Origin: Planoprotostelium fungivorum
Taxonomy: Eukaryota > Evosea > Variosea > Cavosteliida > Cavosteliaceae
Assembly: GCA_003024175.1 (NCBI GenBank)
Contig: MDYQ01000269.1
Span: 62,001 to 126,000, forward strand
DNA: 64,000 nucleotides
Direction of reading: 5' to 3'
A program made the translations under genes and the position numbers. The notes under the pieces were generated by a model that had not been told where the DNA came from, ran no database searches, and saw only the letters and a list, made by a program, of their open reading frames with translations. This document shows positions 21,084 to 31,773 of this stretch, piece by piece (positions within the stretch are counted from its first letter, which is position 1; every line of letters starts with the position of its first letter).

Positions 21084-23790
21084 ATGGCCACATCACAAGA
21101 CATCCCGGCAGAGAACATGCAAGATTGGGTCGAGATTCCGACACTGACCATCACGGAGGCTCCAGAGAATTTGTCTCAATCGAACCCGTCCACAGCGAGA
21201 ACTTCCAGAAGACAGACCATCGTGGAGAAGATTAGAGTTCGATTATAATCTGAAGATTGTGTGTTGATATGATACAGTCTTTCACCGGAAGGGCTCCTCA
21301 GCCACCTTCACCGCGACAATCAGCGCTCGCTCCACAGTCGAACAAGACATCGAGGTGATCGTCACCAGCTCAGGGAACATCCTCTCACCTCGATCCATCA
21401 CAGACACCGACGTTCTCCATCAGAAGGATCGAAAGACTTGACTACGGCACCACCTGCCGTCACAGAGCCCAACAATCCTTACGCTATACGTGAGATGCTG
21501 CATCTATAACTGTCACACACTGACGATCGACACAGCACCCAGAAGAAAATTTAGCGTCTTGGAAGCTTTCACTTTTGTCAGATTACCTCCGGCCATCTCG
21601 AAGAGAGAACAGACCAGAAGCGTAGAACAGAGTGCAGATCGCATCCAAAAGTGAATCATGAATCATCTCCCTCCTCCGATCATCCATCGATGGTGACGCG
21701 CCATCGCAGGTGGAGCCACGTAGAGTTTCACGAGGCGAGGATCGAAGAGAGAGTTCCTCTGTGTACTTCCTTCTATACATCTCTAAAGTGGCTCATCAAG
21801 ATGGGGATCCCTGATCCGTTCAGAAGAGTCTCTTGGAGGATATTAACGGGCTGTGCAGAGTTTTCGCATGAGAATCCGAATTTTTACATGAGAGCCCTGC
21901 ACAACACGTTCGGCGAAGAGGTGAAGAGCGTTTGACTTGAGAGATGCTGACCATCTCATCAGGTTCCCAAAGATATCTTGAACGGTGATGTGATGTCGTG
22001 ATGCAGATCGTGACGCAATACAGTTCCCACTTTTGGCGGGAAATTGAGTGACACGCTGTTACTGGTCGTAGGTCCAGAGAGGATCAAGATCATGAAGAGG
22101 GTCTTGTGTGTCATCGCGATGGAACATCCAGGTCTATCTTACGCACCTTACCTGCCCAACATGGTGGTCCTCCTCTCCCAGCATCTCAGCGAGGGTGAGA
22201 CATCTAAATCCACCCCACAACTCAAACATAGCAGGCGACACTTACGTGTCGATCTACCTCTTGCTGGGTCTATTTCCGGCTGTTGAAACGAAGGGAAGAG
22301 GAAGAGAGAAGAAGAATTATCCGCATCCTCATCTGAAATACACACCACAACACAAGAGGGTGAGATGATCATCGATGCGATGCGATGCGATGCGATGACA
22401 TGATCGTAGATTCCGACCGGGTACAATGACATCAACGCCATGTTCTCTACCATGTGTGCATTGGCCGAGACAAAGATCAGTGGCATGAGACAACGTATCC
22501 ATCATCATCGTCATCATCATCGGCGTTTCCATCATCATCGCGATGATGAAATGTCTAACGTCTCATCATCTTCCTTCACTCAATCAGTGTGTGAAAAACT
22601 TCACATCAGCACGATGGATTTCTGCAAGAAGATTTTCTTCGACTATTTCGTCGATTTGTGCTCGCATCCAGTCGTGTTGGATGTCTTTGATTGTTTCTTG
22701 GCGGAGGACGTGTTCTTCACGTACAAAGTATCTCTCGCCTTCTTAAAGACACTGATGACGTGGGTGATGCACGATGATGATGATGGTGATCTCGATCAGA
22801 GATTTTTCTGCCAGGATCCAATGTTGCCAGAACGAATCTGATTTTTTGACGGCCGCGAGAGGTGAGAGATGGGATAGATATCGACGCTCGCACGGTGATG
22901 TGATGGATGTTGATCGGATGCAGACATGGGCATGACGATGAACGATGGTTGTTACCTTGTCGATCTAGCGGCAACGTTCAAGGTGGACCGAAATAAGGTA
23001 TACGGTAAAGACCGAAACAAGAGCATCGAGTGAGTTGATGGATGACATCATCATGATCTCATCTGCATGCAGTCAAGCTCTGAAGCACATGACCTTGTTC
23101 TATCACCCAAAGGGCCTGGGTAAATCAGAAATCATCGATTCCATGCAGGTACATCGTCGATGTCGTTCTCACGCGTGACGATTGATCGATGTGCATCAGT
23201 TCGAGATGATTTACACTTGGCTCACCGCTCGATTGAGGATCACTAACCCAATACTCGTCTACCAATCGTCCAAACAAGGCTACTCCACTTCAAGTTTACG
23301 AAATCAATGCACGGAGACACCACAACTCATCGTGTTAAAGACAAACAAGGGAGTGAGTTCACATCACATCTTCACATGTTCATCACGATCACATCATCAC
23401 CTTCATCGTATCGATTCTATATCGACTGACACGTTCAGATCATGGGTGCATTCGTCATGGAGAATTGGAAGGGTAAGGGAACCCGCTGGTACGGTGACCG
23501 CCACACCTTCCTCTTTCGCTTCGATCCAACGCCACAGAAGTACAACTGGACCGAAGGCAACCTCGAAGCGTTTCAGTGCAACGACGGCAACGGTATTCAG
23601 ATAGGAGGGTGAGCCGCACGATGGGGGAGAGACGCTGAGATGATGCAGGCCGGAAGGTGGACTGTGTCTGGACGAAGAGATGTATCGGGGACACAGTCGG
23701 AGGAGTGCGTCTTTGAATAACGATCCGCTCACTTGTGATGGGTCGGAGGACTTTACCTGCTCTGCTGTAGAAGTGTATAATTTTGAATAG
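21084..23790 (+). CDS. TBC-TLDc domain protein (TBC1D24-like)
   Basis: The ATG at 21084 (MATSQDIPAENM) opens more than ten exons with a stop at 23790. A Ser/Pro-rich N-terminus leads to a TBC domain from about 21790: GIPDPFRRVSWRIL, then VPTFGGKLSD, PGLSYAPYLPNMV and VLDVFDCFLAED. A TLDc domain follows from about 23205 (QGYSTSSL, LIVLKTNKG, IMGAFVMENW, FLFRFDPT, GNGIQIGG, CSAVEVYNFE). TBC followed by TLDc is the TBC1D24/Skywalker architecture, linked in animals to Rab/ARF6 traffic and oxidation resistance. The usual TBC arginine-finger motif (IxxDxxR) is not visible, as I recall for TBC1D24, so GAP activity is doubtful. Exon joins at 22270-22540 are the least certain. Only 92 bp separate it from the HDAC start. 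Confidence 0.85.
22372..22396. repeat. 5-bp repeat (gatgc) in a TBC-TLDc intron
   Basis: The unit gatgc repeats about five times around 22375-22396 inside a short intron. Confidence 0.8.
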
Positions 23791-23882
23791 AAGAGAAAAA
23801 TGTCGAAAATGGTTGATGAAAAGTTCCGATGTGGCGTTGTAGAATACCATTTGAAAGAAACAGCAGTTGAAGAAGAGAAGAG

Positions 23883-25991
23883 ATGGAGACAGCTACAGGG
23901 TTCAACAAGAAAGTGAGCTACTTTTACGACAGTAGCGTGGGAAACTATTACTATGGGATGCAGCATCCGATGAAACCACATCGAGTTCGAATGGCACACA
24001 ATCTGATGCTCAATTACGGTCTATTCAAGAAGATGCAGATCTATGTGAGTGTTATCTGCGCCCCTAACGATTTTAAACGAATTTCAGAGACCAAGACTGG
24101 CCACGGAATCAGATGTGACCAAGTTTCATTCGGACGATTATGTCGATTTTCTGAGACTAGTTACACCGGATAACATGAACGAATATGCCTCGCAGTTGCA
24201 TCAGTGTGAGTCTCCATTATCATCATCTTTCCGAATCCACAGATTGACCGTCATTCAGTCAACATCGTCGAAGATTGTCCCGTCTTCGATGGAATGTGGC
24301 AGCTGTGTCAGATCTCTGCCGGAGGATCCGTAGGTGAAGAGATATAACATACACCACCATTTCCATCCACCATTGACGCACGAACAGGTGGTGCTGTTCG
24401 TCTGAATCATGGAGACACCGACATCGCCGTAAATTGGGCCGGAGGCCTCCATCATGCCAAAAAGTCCGAAGCATCTGGTTTCTGTTACGTCAACGACATC
24501 GTCCTCGCCATTCTCGAGCTCTTGAAAAAACACGACCGAGTCTTATACATCGACATCGACATCCATCACGGAGATGGAGTTGAAGAGGCCTTCTACACAA
24601 CAGATCGTGTTCTGACTGTATCCTTTCACAAATTTGGAGAGTTCTTTCCTGGAACGGGGGACATCAAGGTGGGTCATTTCGCATGACGTCATCGACTCAT
24701 ACGTCTAAGGACATCGGGAGTGGCATTGGAAAAAATCACGCCATCAATTTCCCACTCAAAGACGGTATAGACGATGAAGCTTATCACAATGTGTTCAAGC
24801 CGGTGAGCCATCATCATCATCATCACCCCATCCATCATCTCTTCCATCATCTTCCATCATCATGACTCACCTCTTTAGATCATCCAGAGCATCATGGAGA
24901 TCTATCGACCTGGTGCGGTCGTCCTCCAATGTGGCGCGGACTCTCTGGTAGGTGATCGTCTGGGCTGCTTCAACTTGTCAACGAAAGGTCACGGAGAGTG
25001 TGTCAAATTCGTTGCCTCTTTCAACGTTCCCCTCTTGGTATTGGGCGGGGGTGGTTACACCATACGTAATGTCGCTCGTGCTTGGTGCTATGAGACCGCC
25101 ATACTGTGTGGACAAGAGAACCTCCCGGACGGTGAGGAGATTTTATTTCATTTTATTGTCGAATTTTGGGACGGAATTGGGACTGACGCGTTGTAGAACT
25201 ACCTTTCAACGATTACATCGAATATTACGGGCCGGAATACAAATTGCACGTGAACGCGACCAACATGGAGAATTTAAACGCAAAAGAATATCTAGAGAAA
25301 TACAAGTGAGTCCGTCTACACTTGTCTCCGACTCATGATCGACAGAAACAAGATATTAGAGAACATCAGAAGAATAGGTAGACCGAACGCAGCGACCCAT
25401 GAAGTGAGATGAGATCACGTGGCATCACATCTCATCATGATGCAGATTCCCCCGGATGCATACGAAGACTCTGATGAAGAAGAAGATGATAGAGACATCG
25501 ACACCCGTCGTTCAGGTGAGACCCGCCTCATCTTCTCATTCGATTGAAAATCCGCAGTGTCAGAATTAGACAAACGCATCGCGAGGAACGATGAGTACTC
25601 CGACTCCGATGATGAAGGCGATCGCAGACATCACGACATCGATGATCGCAGGCAGCATGAGCTGGACGACCTCTACACCGAGAGGGCCAGCCGCAGCTTC
25701 AAGACGAACACGAGGACCCGCTACCCGAGAGCTGCACAGAGGGACACTTTAGACAGAAACCACTCTGCCGATTCGAGCGACGCCGAAGACAAAGACGATC
25801 TGTCCAACATGAACACCAGCAAAGAGGATGCAAAGATGATGGAGGGGGAGAACGACAAGGACCTACCCACAGAAACCCCCATCGACACGAACGTCCCGGA
25901 GAAGACAGAAGAGGTTAAGAAGGAAGAAGAGAAGGTCGTCGATGGATCGCATGAGAAGGAAGACGTTACGACGTCGGCCATGGAACAATAA
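23883..25991 (+). CDS. Class I histone deacetylase (Rpd3/HDAC1 type)
   Basis: The ATG at 23883 starts [19 protein letters not shown], the typical class I opening. About nine introns interrupt the gene. Catalytic landmarks are all present: [48 protein letters not shown] (zinc and charge-relay residues) and [17 protein letters not shown]. The C-terminal tail from about 25540 is long and highly charged ([19 protein letters not shown]), as in Rpd3/HDAC1/2, where tails carry phosphorylation sites. It deacetylates histone lysines in nuclear Sin3/NuRD-type complexes. The stop overlaps an AATAAA at 25987. Confidence 0.97.
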
Positions 25992-25992
25992 A
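25987..25992 (+). terminator. Poly(A) signal AATAAA at the HDAC stop
   Basis: AATAAA includes the TAA stop of the deacetylase gene. The next gene start is 274 bp away. Confidence 0.45.
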
Positions 25993-26265
25993 TATTTCAC
26001 GAAAACAAATGACCATCCCAACGTCAAATTGACCTCTAAAGGACCTCTTTAAGTCGGTTAAATGATACATTTCTGCCCATCAACAGCAACCTCACGTGCT
26101 GATTATCGTCAGCAGAGGGTTACAAGAGGAGGCAAGTGACAACGGCTGCTGTGCAGGTGGGAGAGAATTCAATCAGATTGCAACTCCGCCCCACACGGTT
26201 GGTCCTTCTAAATTCATTTCGAGGCACACACACGGTCCCCACTGTGAAGGGTAGATTTATAGAAG

Positions 26266-26643
26266 ATGGACGTACACAAGTTGCTGTGTGAAGAGAGGAA
26301 GCCAGAGTTAGAGGGTCCGTTCGTACCCAATAGTATGATGGTGCCAGACGAGACGGTCGCGGCAAAGATCACATTGAGGAAGAGGAGATATGTCTCACCC
26401 GAGCAGAAGAGGTGAGGTGAAGGGGAGAGATGGAGGCTGAAGAGATGGAAGGTATCTAATGAGAGTATTCCAAGTCGAACCGTATCCTGACGCTCAACTG
26501 AGAGCTCAGCTGGCGACAAAGTTCGGGACGACTGCTAGAAAGATACAGGTGATGTCCATTACAACATTATAATGGTCGCTGATGGACGGAAGATATGGTT
26601 TCAAAACCAAAGGATGAAGGAGTCCATCAAAGAACCATGTTGA
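26266..26643 (+). CDS. Minimal homeodomain protein
   Basis: The ATG at 26266 (MDVHKLLCEERKPELEG) begins three exons with introns 26412-26451 (40 nt) and 26549-26592 (44 nt). The product is only about 98 residues, and the homeodomain fills its C-terminal two thirds. Helix 1 includes SPEQKRYLMRVFQ, helix 2 is DAQLRAQLATKFG and helix 3 is TARKIQIWFQNQRMK, with the invariant W, F, N and R of WFxNxR. It should bind DNA as a typical-length (non-TALE) homeodomain factor. Almost nothing lies outside the domain, so partner or activation regions must be elsewhere, unless an upstream exon was missed in the 274-bp gap after HDAC. Confidence 0.85.
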
Positions 26644-27002
26644 AGCCACCTGAAATTGAATTTCACTGCGCAATGAAGAACACGAAAGAGGAGGGACCAT
26701 CGGAACGGGAACTTGTGAATAGAGGATGTTTTCCAGCAGTCTCCATCTTTTCTTCAAACAACACATAGAACTCTTTACTTTCTTACGATTCGAGCCACAC
26801 CATCTTCGCAGGTCTTTAGAGGATGAGCAAGCGATTCTTCTTATCTGAGATGTCATTGAAGTTTCGATGAAGTGATGAAAATGAATAGTAGAAGCGGCTT
26901 AAATCTGCGACTGTGAGATTTGCGCTTCACTGTTGCTCTGATTCTGAACAGAGGAAAACAATCGCAGATCGATCGAAGTGACAAGAGATTGGTTGAAACA
27001 TC
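26644..27002. other. Gap without a recognised gene
   Basis: The 359 bp between the homeobox stop and the DnaJ start hold a 116-residue minus-strand open frame (26506-26856). That frame runs antisense through the homeobox exon and has no protein-like motifs. Nothing else is seen. Confidence 0.4.
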
Positions 27003-28806
27003 ATGCAACGAGCTCTACGAGGAAGCTTTCAGTTGACAGCTGGGAGACCTTCAGTTCATAACGAAATCAGAACAACATGCTTCAAATCTTCATCAGACAT
27101 CTCATCTAAACGCTTAAAGACGAGTCCAATCGTCAGGTCTTTTCACACCACAGGTCAGTGATGCGATAACATGATCATACATAATCTAACCCCGACAGCT
27201 GCCGTTCGCAGGCCGAAAGATTTTTACGAAGTATTGGGCGTTCCAAAGACTGCCACAAAGGCCGACATTAAGAAGGCCTTCTTTGCTGCCGCCAAACAGT
27301 ATCATCCAGATGCAGTCAAAGCTACCAAGGCTTCCGATGCTGAAGTGAAGGCCGCAGAGACGAAATTCAAAGAATATGGAGAGGCCTACGCCGTGAGTGA
27401 TCGATATCATTTCACGTGATCTCACTTCATCAGGTCCTCTCAGACGATGAGAAGAGAAAGACATACGATCAATTTGGACACCAAGCCTTCGATCCCAACA
27501 TGGGTGGAGGCGGTGGCGGCCAATATCAGCAGGCCGTCAATCTCGAAGACATTATGAGGTGATCCCATCCACCGTATCATTCCAACACCGACACATCTTT
27601 AGAATGTTCACCGGTGGTGGCTTCGGCGGCTTCGGTGGTGGTGGCAACCCCTTCAGTGGTGGTTTCGGTGATTTTGGAGGAGAACAATTAGACGTAGAAT
27701 CTGCCGTGCAGCTCGACTTCATGGAAGCTGTCAACGGATGTTCGAAGACAGTGAAATACAGTGCCATGAACGAATGTTCCAACTGTAAGGGCTCTGGTGG
27801 TGCTCCGGGTTCGAAATCGGTCAAGTGAGTCTTTAGAGGATGATGATGGATGGTGATGGTGCTGATGATGAAAGGTGCACGACTTGCAGAGGAAGTGGAG
27901 CTCAGACTCTGAATGGAATGTTCCAGATCCAATGTTCTAAATGTGGTGGTGCAGGTGAGATGATGACGATGATGATGATGGTGTTGACGGTGAACAGGTT
28001 CCAAACAATCTGTACCTTGTCCCGGTTGTGCTGGTCGTGGTGTTCGTTCCGAGTCAAAATCGACGGTTGTAAATATTCCACCAGGTATTTATCAACATCA
28101 CTGTGTCTCATAACATCATCACATCAGCAAGATCACATGAATCATCACATTGACATCACATCGACATCACATCGACATCGACATCACGTCCATCATCCAA
28201 CTCTTCAAAGGTGTCGACAACGGAGACACAATCAAAGTGCGAGGCGCCGGTGGCAACATCCAAAAACAGACCGGCTCCCTCTTCGTAGGCATCCGCGTAA
28301 AAGAACATCCAAACTTCCAGCGAAACGGTGATGACCTCATCTTCCTCCGCAACTGACAGCGACACAGGTTTAGACATTCACTCTGAAGTGCCGATCTCCG
28401 TATCAGATGCCATATTGGGTGGTTCCATCAACGTCCCCACCTTGACCGGTGAGACTGCAGTTCAAGTTGCGGCGGGGACGCAGCCGATGGCTCAGCACAG
28501 GCTGAGAGGAAAGGGAGTTCGATCGAAGACGCAAGCTGGAGATCACATCTTACACTTCCGTGTCGTCATTCCAAAGTGAGTCTGATGATCGATGTGATGA
28601 TCGATGTGATTGATGTGATGATTGTGATGATTGTGATGATCGATGTGATGATTGTGATGATTGTGATGATCGATGTGATGGTTGAGATGCTGATGTGGAG
28701 TAGGAGTCTCAGTGCAACGCAGAGACAGATGATGGAGGAATTCAAGAAGGACGACAAGATCACGCCAGAGTCCACTCGCCTCTTTTCAAAGTTCAAGTTT
28801 TGGTAG
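27003..28806 (+). CDS. Mitochondrial type I DnaJ (Hsp40, DNAJA3/Mdj1-like)
   Basis: The ATG at 27003 encodes an Arg/Ser-rich presequence ([16 protein letters not shown] to VRSFHTT) typical of mitochondrial import. The J domain follows from 27205 ([19 protein letters not shown] in [17 protein letters not shown]). Then come a Gly/Phe region ([11 protein letters not shown]) and four zinc-binding repeats: [32 protein letters not shown]. The C-terminal substrate domain has VPTLTGE and HRLRGKGV. It stimulates mitochondrial Hsp70 and assists folding. About eight introns, several made of GATGAT repeats, including 28577-28703. Confidence 0.95.
28577..28690 (+). repeat. Intronic simple repeat (TGATGATTG / TGATGATCGATG)
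   Basis: Inside the last DnaJ intron, units related to tgatgatcgatg and tgatgattg alternate for about 110 bp. This makes the intron more than twice the local average. Looks like slippage expansion. Confidence 0.7.
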
Positions 28807-28980
28807 AAGATAAAAGAACATTTCACGTGTGACATTGAACATGATGACGATGATGATGGTGACGATCCTTGCTCTGATGAATTTCATCTGGGTGAATGTA
28901 TGTGTCGAGGTGATGATGAAGATGAAGGGACGACACATCATGTGATAGACTACAAGACAACAGAGATATTTATGTTCACA

Positions 28981-31666
28981 TTATGGATTCGGGTTTGTCT
29001 TCTTCAAGCCCTTCAGAGCTGCTGCCGGATTGAACCCAGCTCCCATGCCCGGTAGTGGCATCCCCCTCCCCCCTATCGTCCGTTATTTTATTTCATTTTA
29101 TTTCTTTTCTCACCAGGAGGTACAAAAGACTTCTTCACGGGTGTAGGCTGAGCTGTCTCTTCTTTTCCATCGGCAGCAGCAGCAGGTGCAGTCGTCTTCT
29201 TTGGTCCTGCCGCCGTCCAGGGGTCAGCCAAGTGAGGGTGTGAGAACTCCCTGCGGCTGCCGTCTCCCTGTTTTATTTCAATTTATTTCATTTCATTTGG
29301 GACTCACGGCGATACTGCGGCGGGAGGGAATCCTTCCCTGGGTGGCCGCTCGCTTGAGCGTCGCCTGCGAAGAATAAATTCGATTTATAATGATTTTAAT
29401 GTTCGTCTCACGTGACTGAGACGCTTCTGAGAGGAGACGTCTACTGTGTCGAGGGGAGACTCTTGATAGTCTTCAGACATGGACCTCCCTCTCACCACTC
29501 TCTCTTCTTCTTCCTTCTTCGTCTTCTCTTCTTCTTCTTTCTTTGCCTTGGCTTCGGCGGCTGCCTTCTCTTCGGCTTCTCTCTTGGCCTTGGCTTCTGC
29601 TTCTTTCTTCGTCTTCTCTTCAGCTTCCTTCTTTGCCTTGGCCTCCGCTGCTGCCTTCTCTTCAGCTTCCTTCTTCGCCTTGGCCTCTGCTGCTGCCTTC
29701 TCCTCTGCCTCCTTCTTTGCCTTGGCCTCTGCTGCTGCCTTCTCTTCAGCTTCCTTCTTGGCCTTGGCTTCTGCTGCCTTCTCCTCAGCCTCCTTCTTGG
29801 CCTTGGCTTCGGCGGCTGCCTTTTCTTCTTGCTCCTTCTTAGCCTTGGCCTCTGCCTCCTTCTTCGCCTTGACTTCGGCAGCTGCCTTGGCCTCGGCTGC
29901 TGCCTTCTCCTCTGCCTCTTTCTTCGCCTTGGCCTCGGCTGCTGCCTTCTCTTCAGCTTCCTTCTTCGCCTTGGCTTCCGCTTCTTGCTTGGCCTTCTCC
30001 TCAGCTTCCTTCTTTGCCTTGGCCTCCGCTGCTGCCTTCTCTTCAGCTTCCTTCTTCGCCTTGGCCTCTGCTGCCGCCTTCTCTTCAGCTTCCTTCTTAG
30101 CCTTCTCCTCTGCTGCCTTCTCTTCAGCTTCTTTCTTCGACTTGGCCTCTGCTGCCGCCTTCTCCTCAGCTTCCTTCTTAGCCTTCTCCTCTGCCTCCTT
30201 CTTTGCTTTCGTCTCAGCTTCAATTCTTGCCTTCTCCTCAGCCTCCTTCTTTGCCTTGGCCTCTGCTGCTGCCTTCTCTTCAGCTTCCTTTTTCTCCTTG
30301 GCCTCTGCTGCTGCCTTAGCCTCTGCTTCTTTCTTGGCCTTCTCTTCTTGCTCCTTCTTGGCTTTCTCCTCAGTCTCTTTCTTCGCCTTTGCCTCTGCGG
30401 CTGCCTTCTCTTCTGCCTCCTTCTTGTTCTTCGCTTCTACGGCTGCCTTCTCTTCTGCTTCCTTCTTCGCTTTCTCTGCGGCTGCCTTCTCTTCTGCCTC
30501 CTTCTTAGCCTTGGCTTCGGCTGCTGCCTTCTCCTCAACTTCCTTCTTTGCCTTCTCTGCTGCCGCCTTCTCTGCTGCTGCCTTCTCCTCTGCCTCCTTC
30601 TTCGTCTTCTCTTCGGCTTCTTTCTTCATCTTGGCTTCTGCTGCTGCCTTCTCTTCGGCTTCTTTTCTGGCCTTCTCTGCTGACACCTTCTCTTCCTTCT
30701 CCTTCTTCGCCTTCTCTTCTTTCTCTTTCTTTGCTTCGGCCTCAGCAGCTGCCTTCTCTTCTGCTTCCTTCTTTGCCTTGGCTTCTGCAGCTGATTTCTC
30801 TTCTGCTTCCTTCTTTGCCTTGGCTTCTGCTGCCGTCTTCTCTTCTTGCTCCTTCTTGACCTTCTCTTCTGCTTCTTTCTTGGCCTTGGCTTCTGCGGCT
30901 GATTTCTCTTCTGCTTCACGTCTGGATTTCTCCTCCGCTTCTCTGTGTGAATTTTCTTGTGTTTCCTGTTCTGATGAGTCTCCACGATGATCATGTCCAT
31001 GATGGTTCACCTTGACTTCTTCTCTCCTCTGTTTTTCTTCTTCGACTTGTGATTCTTTCTTCATCTCTTCCTCCAACACTCTTCGTGTGTCATCTTCTGC
31101 ACGTTTCTTCAGAACCTTTTCTTCCTCGATGATGGAATCGATGTCCTCTTCAAGGAACAGTCAAAAATCATGTAGAAGATGTCTTCGCAAGACTCTCTTG
31201 TGTGAAGAGGATGGAGATGATTGAAAATGATCGATGATGGCTCACCCTTTCTTTCGCTCATTTCTTGTGGATCTCGTCTCTCTGGATCCGGGCTTCTAGC
31301 CGCAGGTGCTGCGGGTGCACCCACAATCCAACCGAGGCCGACCCAACTCAGTACGTTACGGAAGAAGTTCATTATCTATCAACATCAGCACGCACCGACG
31401 AGCTCTCGTCACATTATACGATGGAGGTTGACTTGTAAGATGTCGGGCAACAGTTTGTTGATGACGTCCTGAACGAATATCTGGTCTCCTTGTCTGGCCA
31501 AAATGTCCATCTACAATGACATATGATATTTTCATATTTTCCCCCGTATTTACGTTGTCAAGGTAATATCTAGTACCTTCATGTGATGATCTTATTTGGA
31601 GCGAGCTACGATGTCTTCGATGCCATGAGGGAGACATTTCTCTGAGAATCTGTTCATCTCGATCAT
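28981..31666 (-). CDS. Charged repeat coiled-coil protein (KEAEEKAAAEAKAK repeats)
   Basis: The proposed start is ATG 31666 (MIEMNRFSEKCLPHGIEDI). It is joined in frame through MDILARQGDQIFVQDVINK and then MNFFRNVLSWVGLGW; the ATG at 31372 is an alternative start. A long exon (31150-29420) encodes some 560 residues, nearly all repeats of an 11-14 residue unit close to AEAKAKKEAEEKA. That is a very stable predicted single alpha-helix or coiled coil. Three C-terminal exons end with SFVPPGGRGMPLPGMG and KKTNPNP at 28981. The hydrophobic N-terminal segment could anchor it to a membrane. No family call is justified because such composition attracts false matches (TolA, caldesmon, IF2). Confidence 0.72.
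29520..30960 (-). repeat. Coding tandem repeat array, about 1.4 kb
   Basis: Degenerate 33-42 bp units, seen on the plus strand as gcctctgctgctgccttctc followed by ttcagcttccttctt-like text, repeat some 35-40 times. Units differ mainly at silent positions and by insertion or loss of AAA/KKE blocks. The array produces long open frames on the opposite strand (for example 29412-30683 and 29479-30990) that are composition artefacts. Confidence 0.85.
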
Positions 31667-31754
31667 GTTCTGAACATCAGAGACCGATGATGAGACGACA
31701 GACAGAACGGAAAGATCATGTGAGAGGAAGAAAACGAAGGTGGAATCATTACAT

Positions 31755-31760
31755 TTTATT
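31755..31760 (-). terminator. Poly(A) signal AATAAA
   Basis: A minus-strand AATAAA lies 14 bases beyond the stop of the Tos1-like gene at 31774. Confidence 0.5.
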
Positions 31761-31773
31761 CACTATTACAAAT

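Noticed and set aside
26506-26856. 116-codon minus-strand frame
   Set aside because: It overlaps homeobox exons antisense and shows no motif, start context or splice partner.
29412-30990. Plus-strand open frames of 423 and 503 codons, Leu- and Ser/Ala-rich
   Set aside because: They are antisense to the KEAEEK repeat gene. The minus frame has signal-rich flanking exons and splice sites; the plus frames are products of repeat composition.
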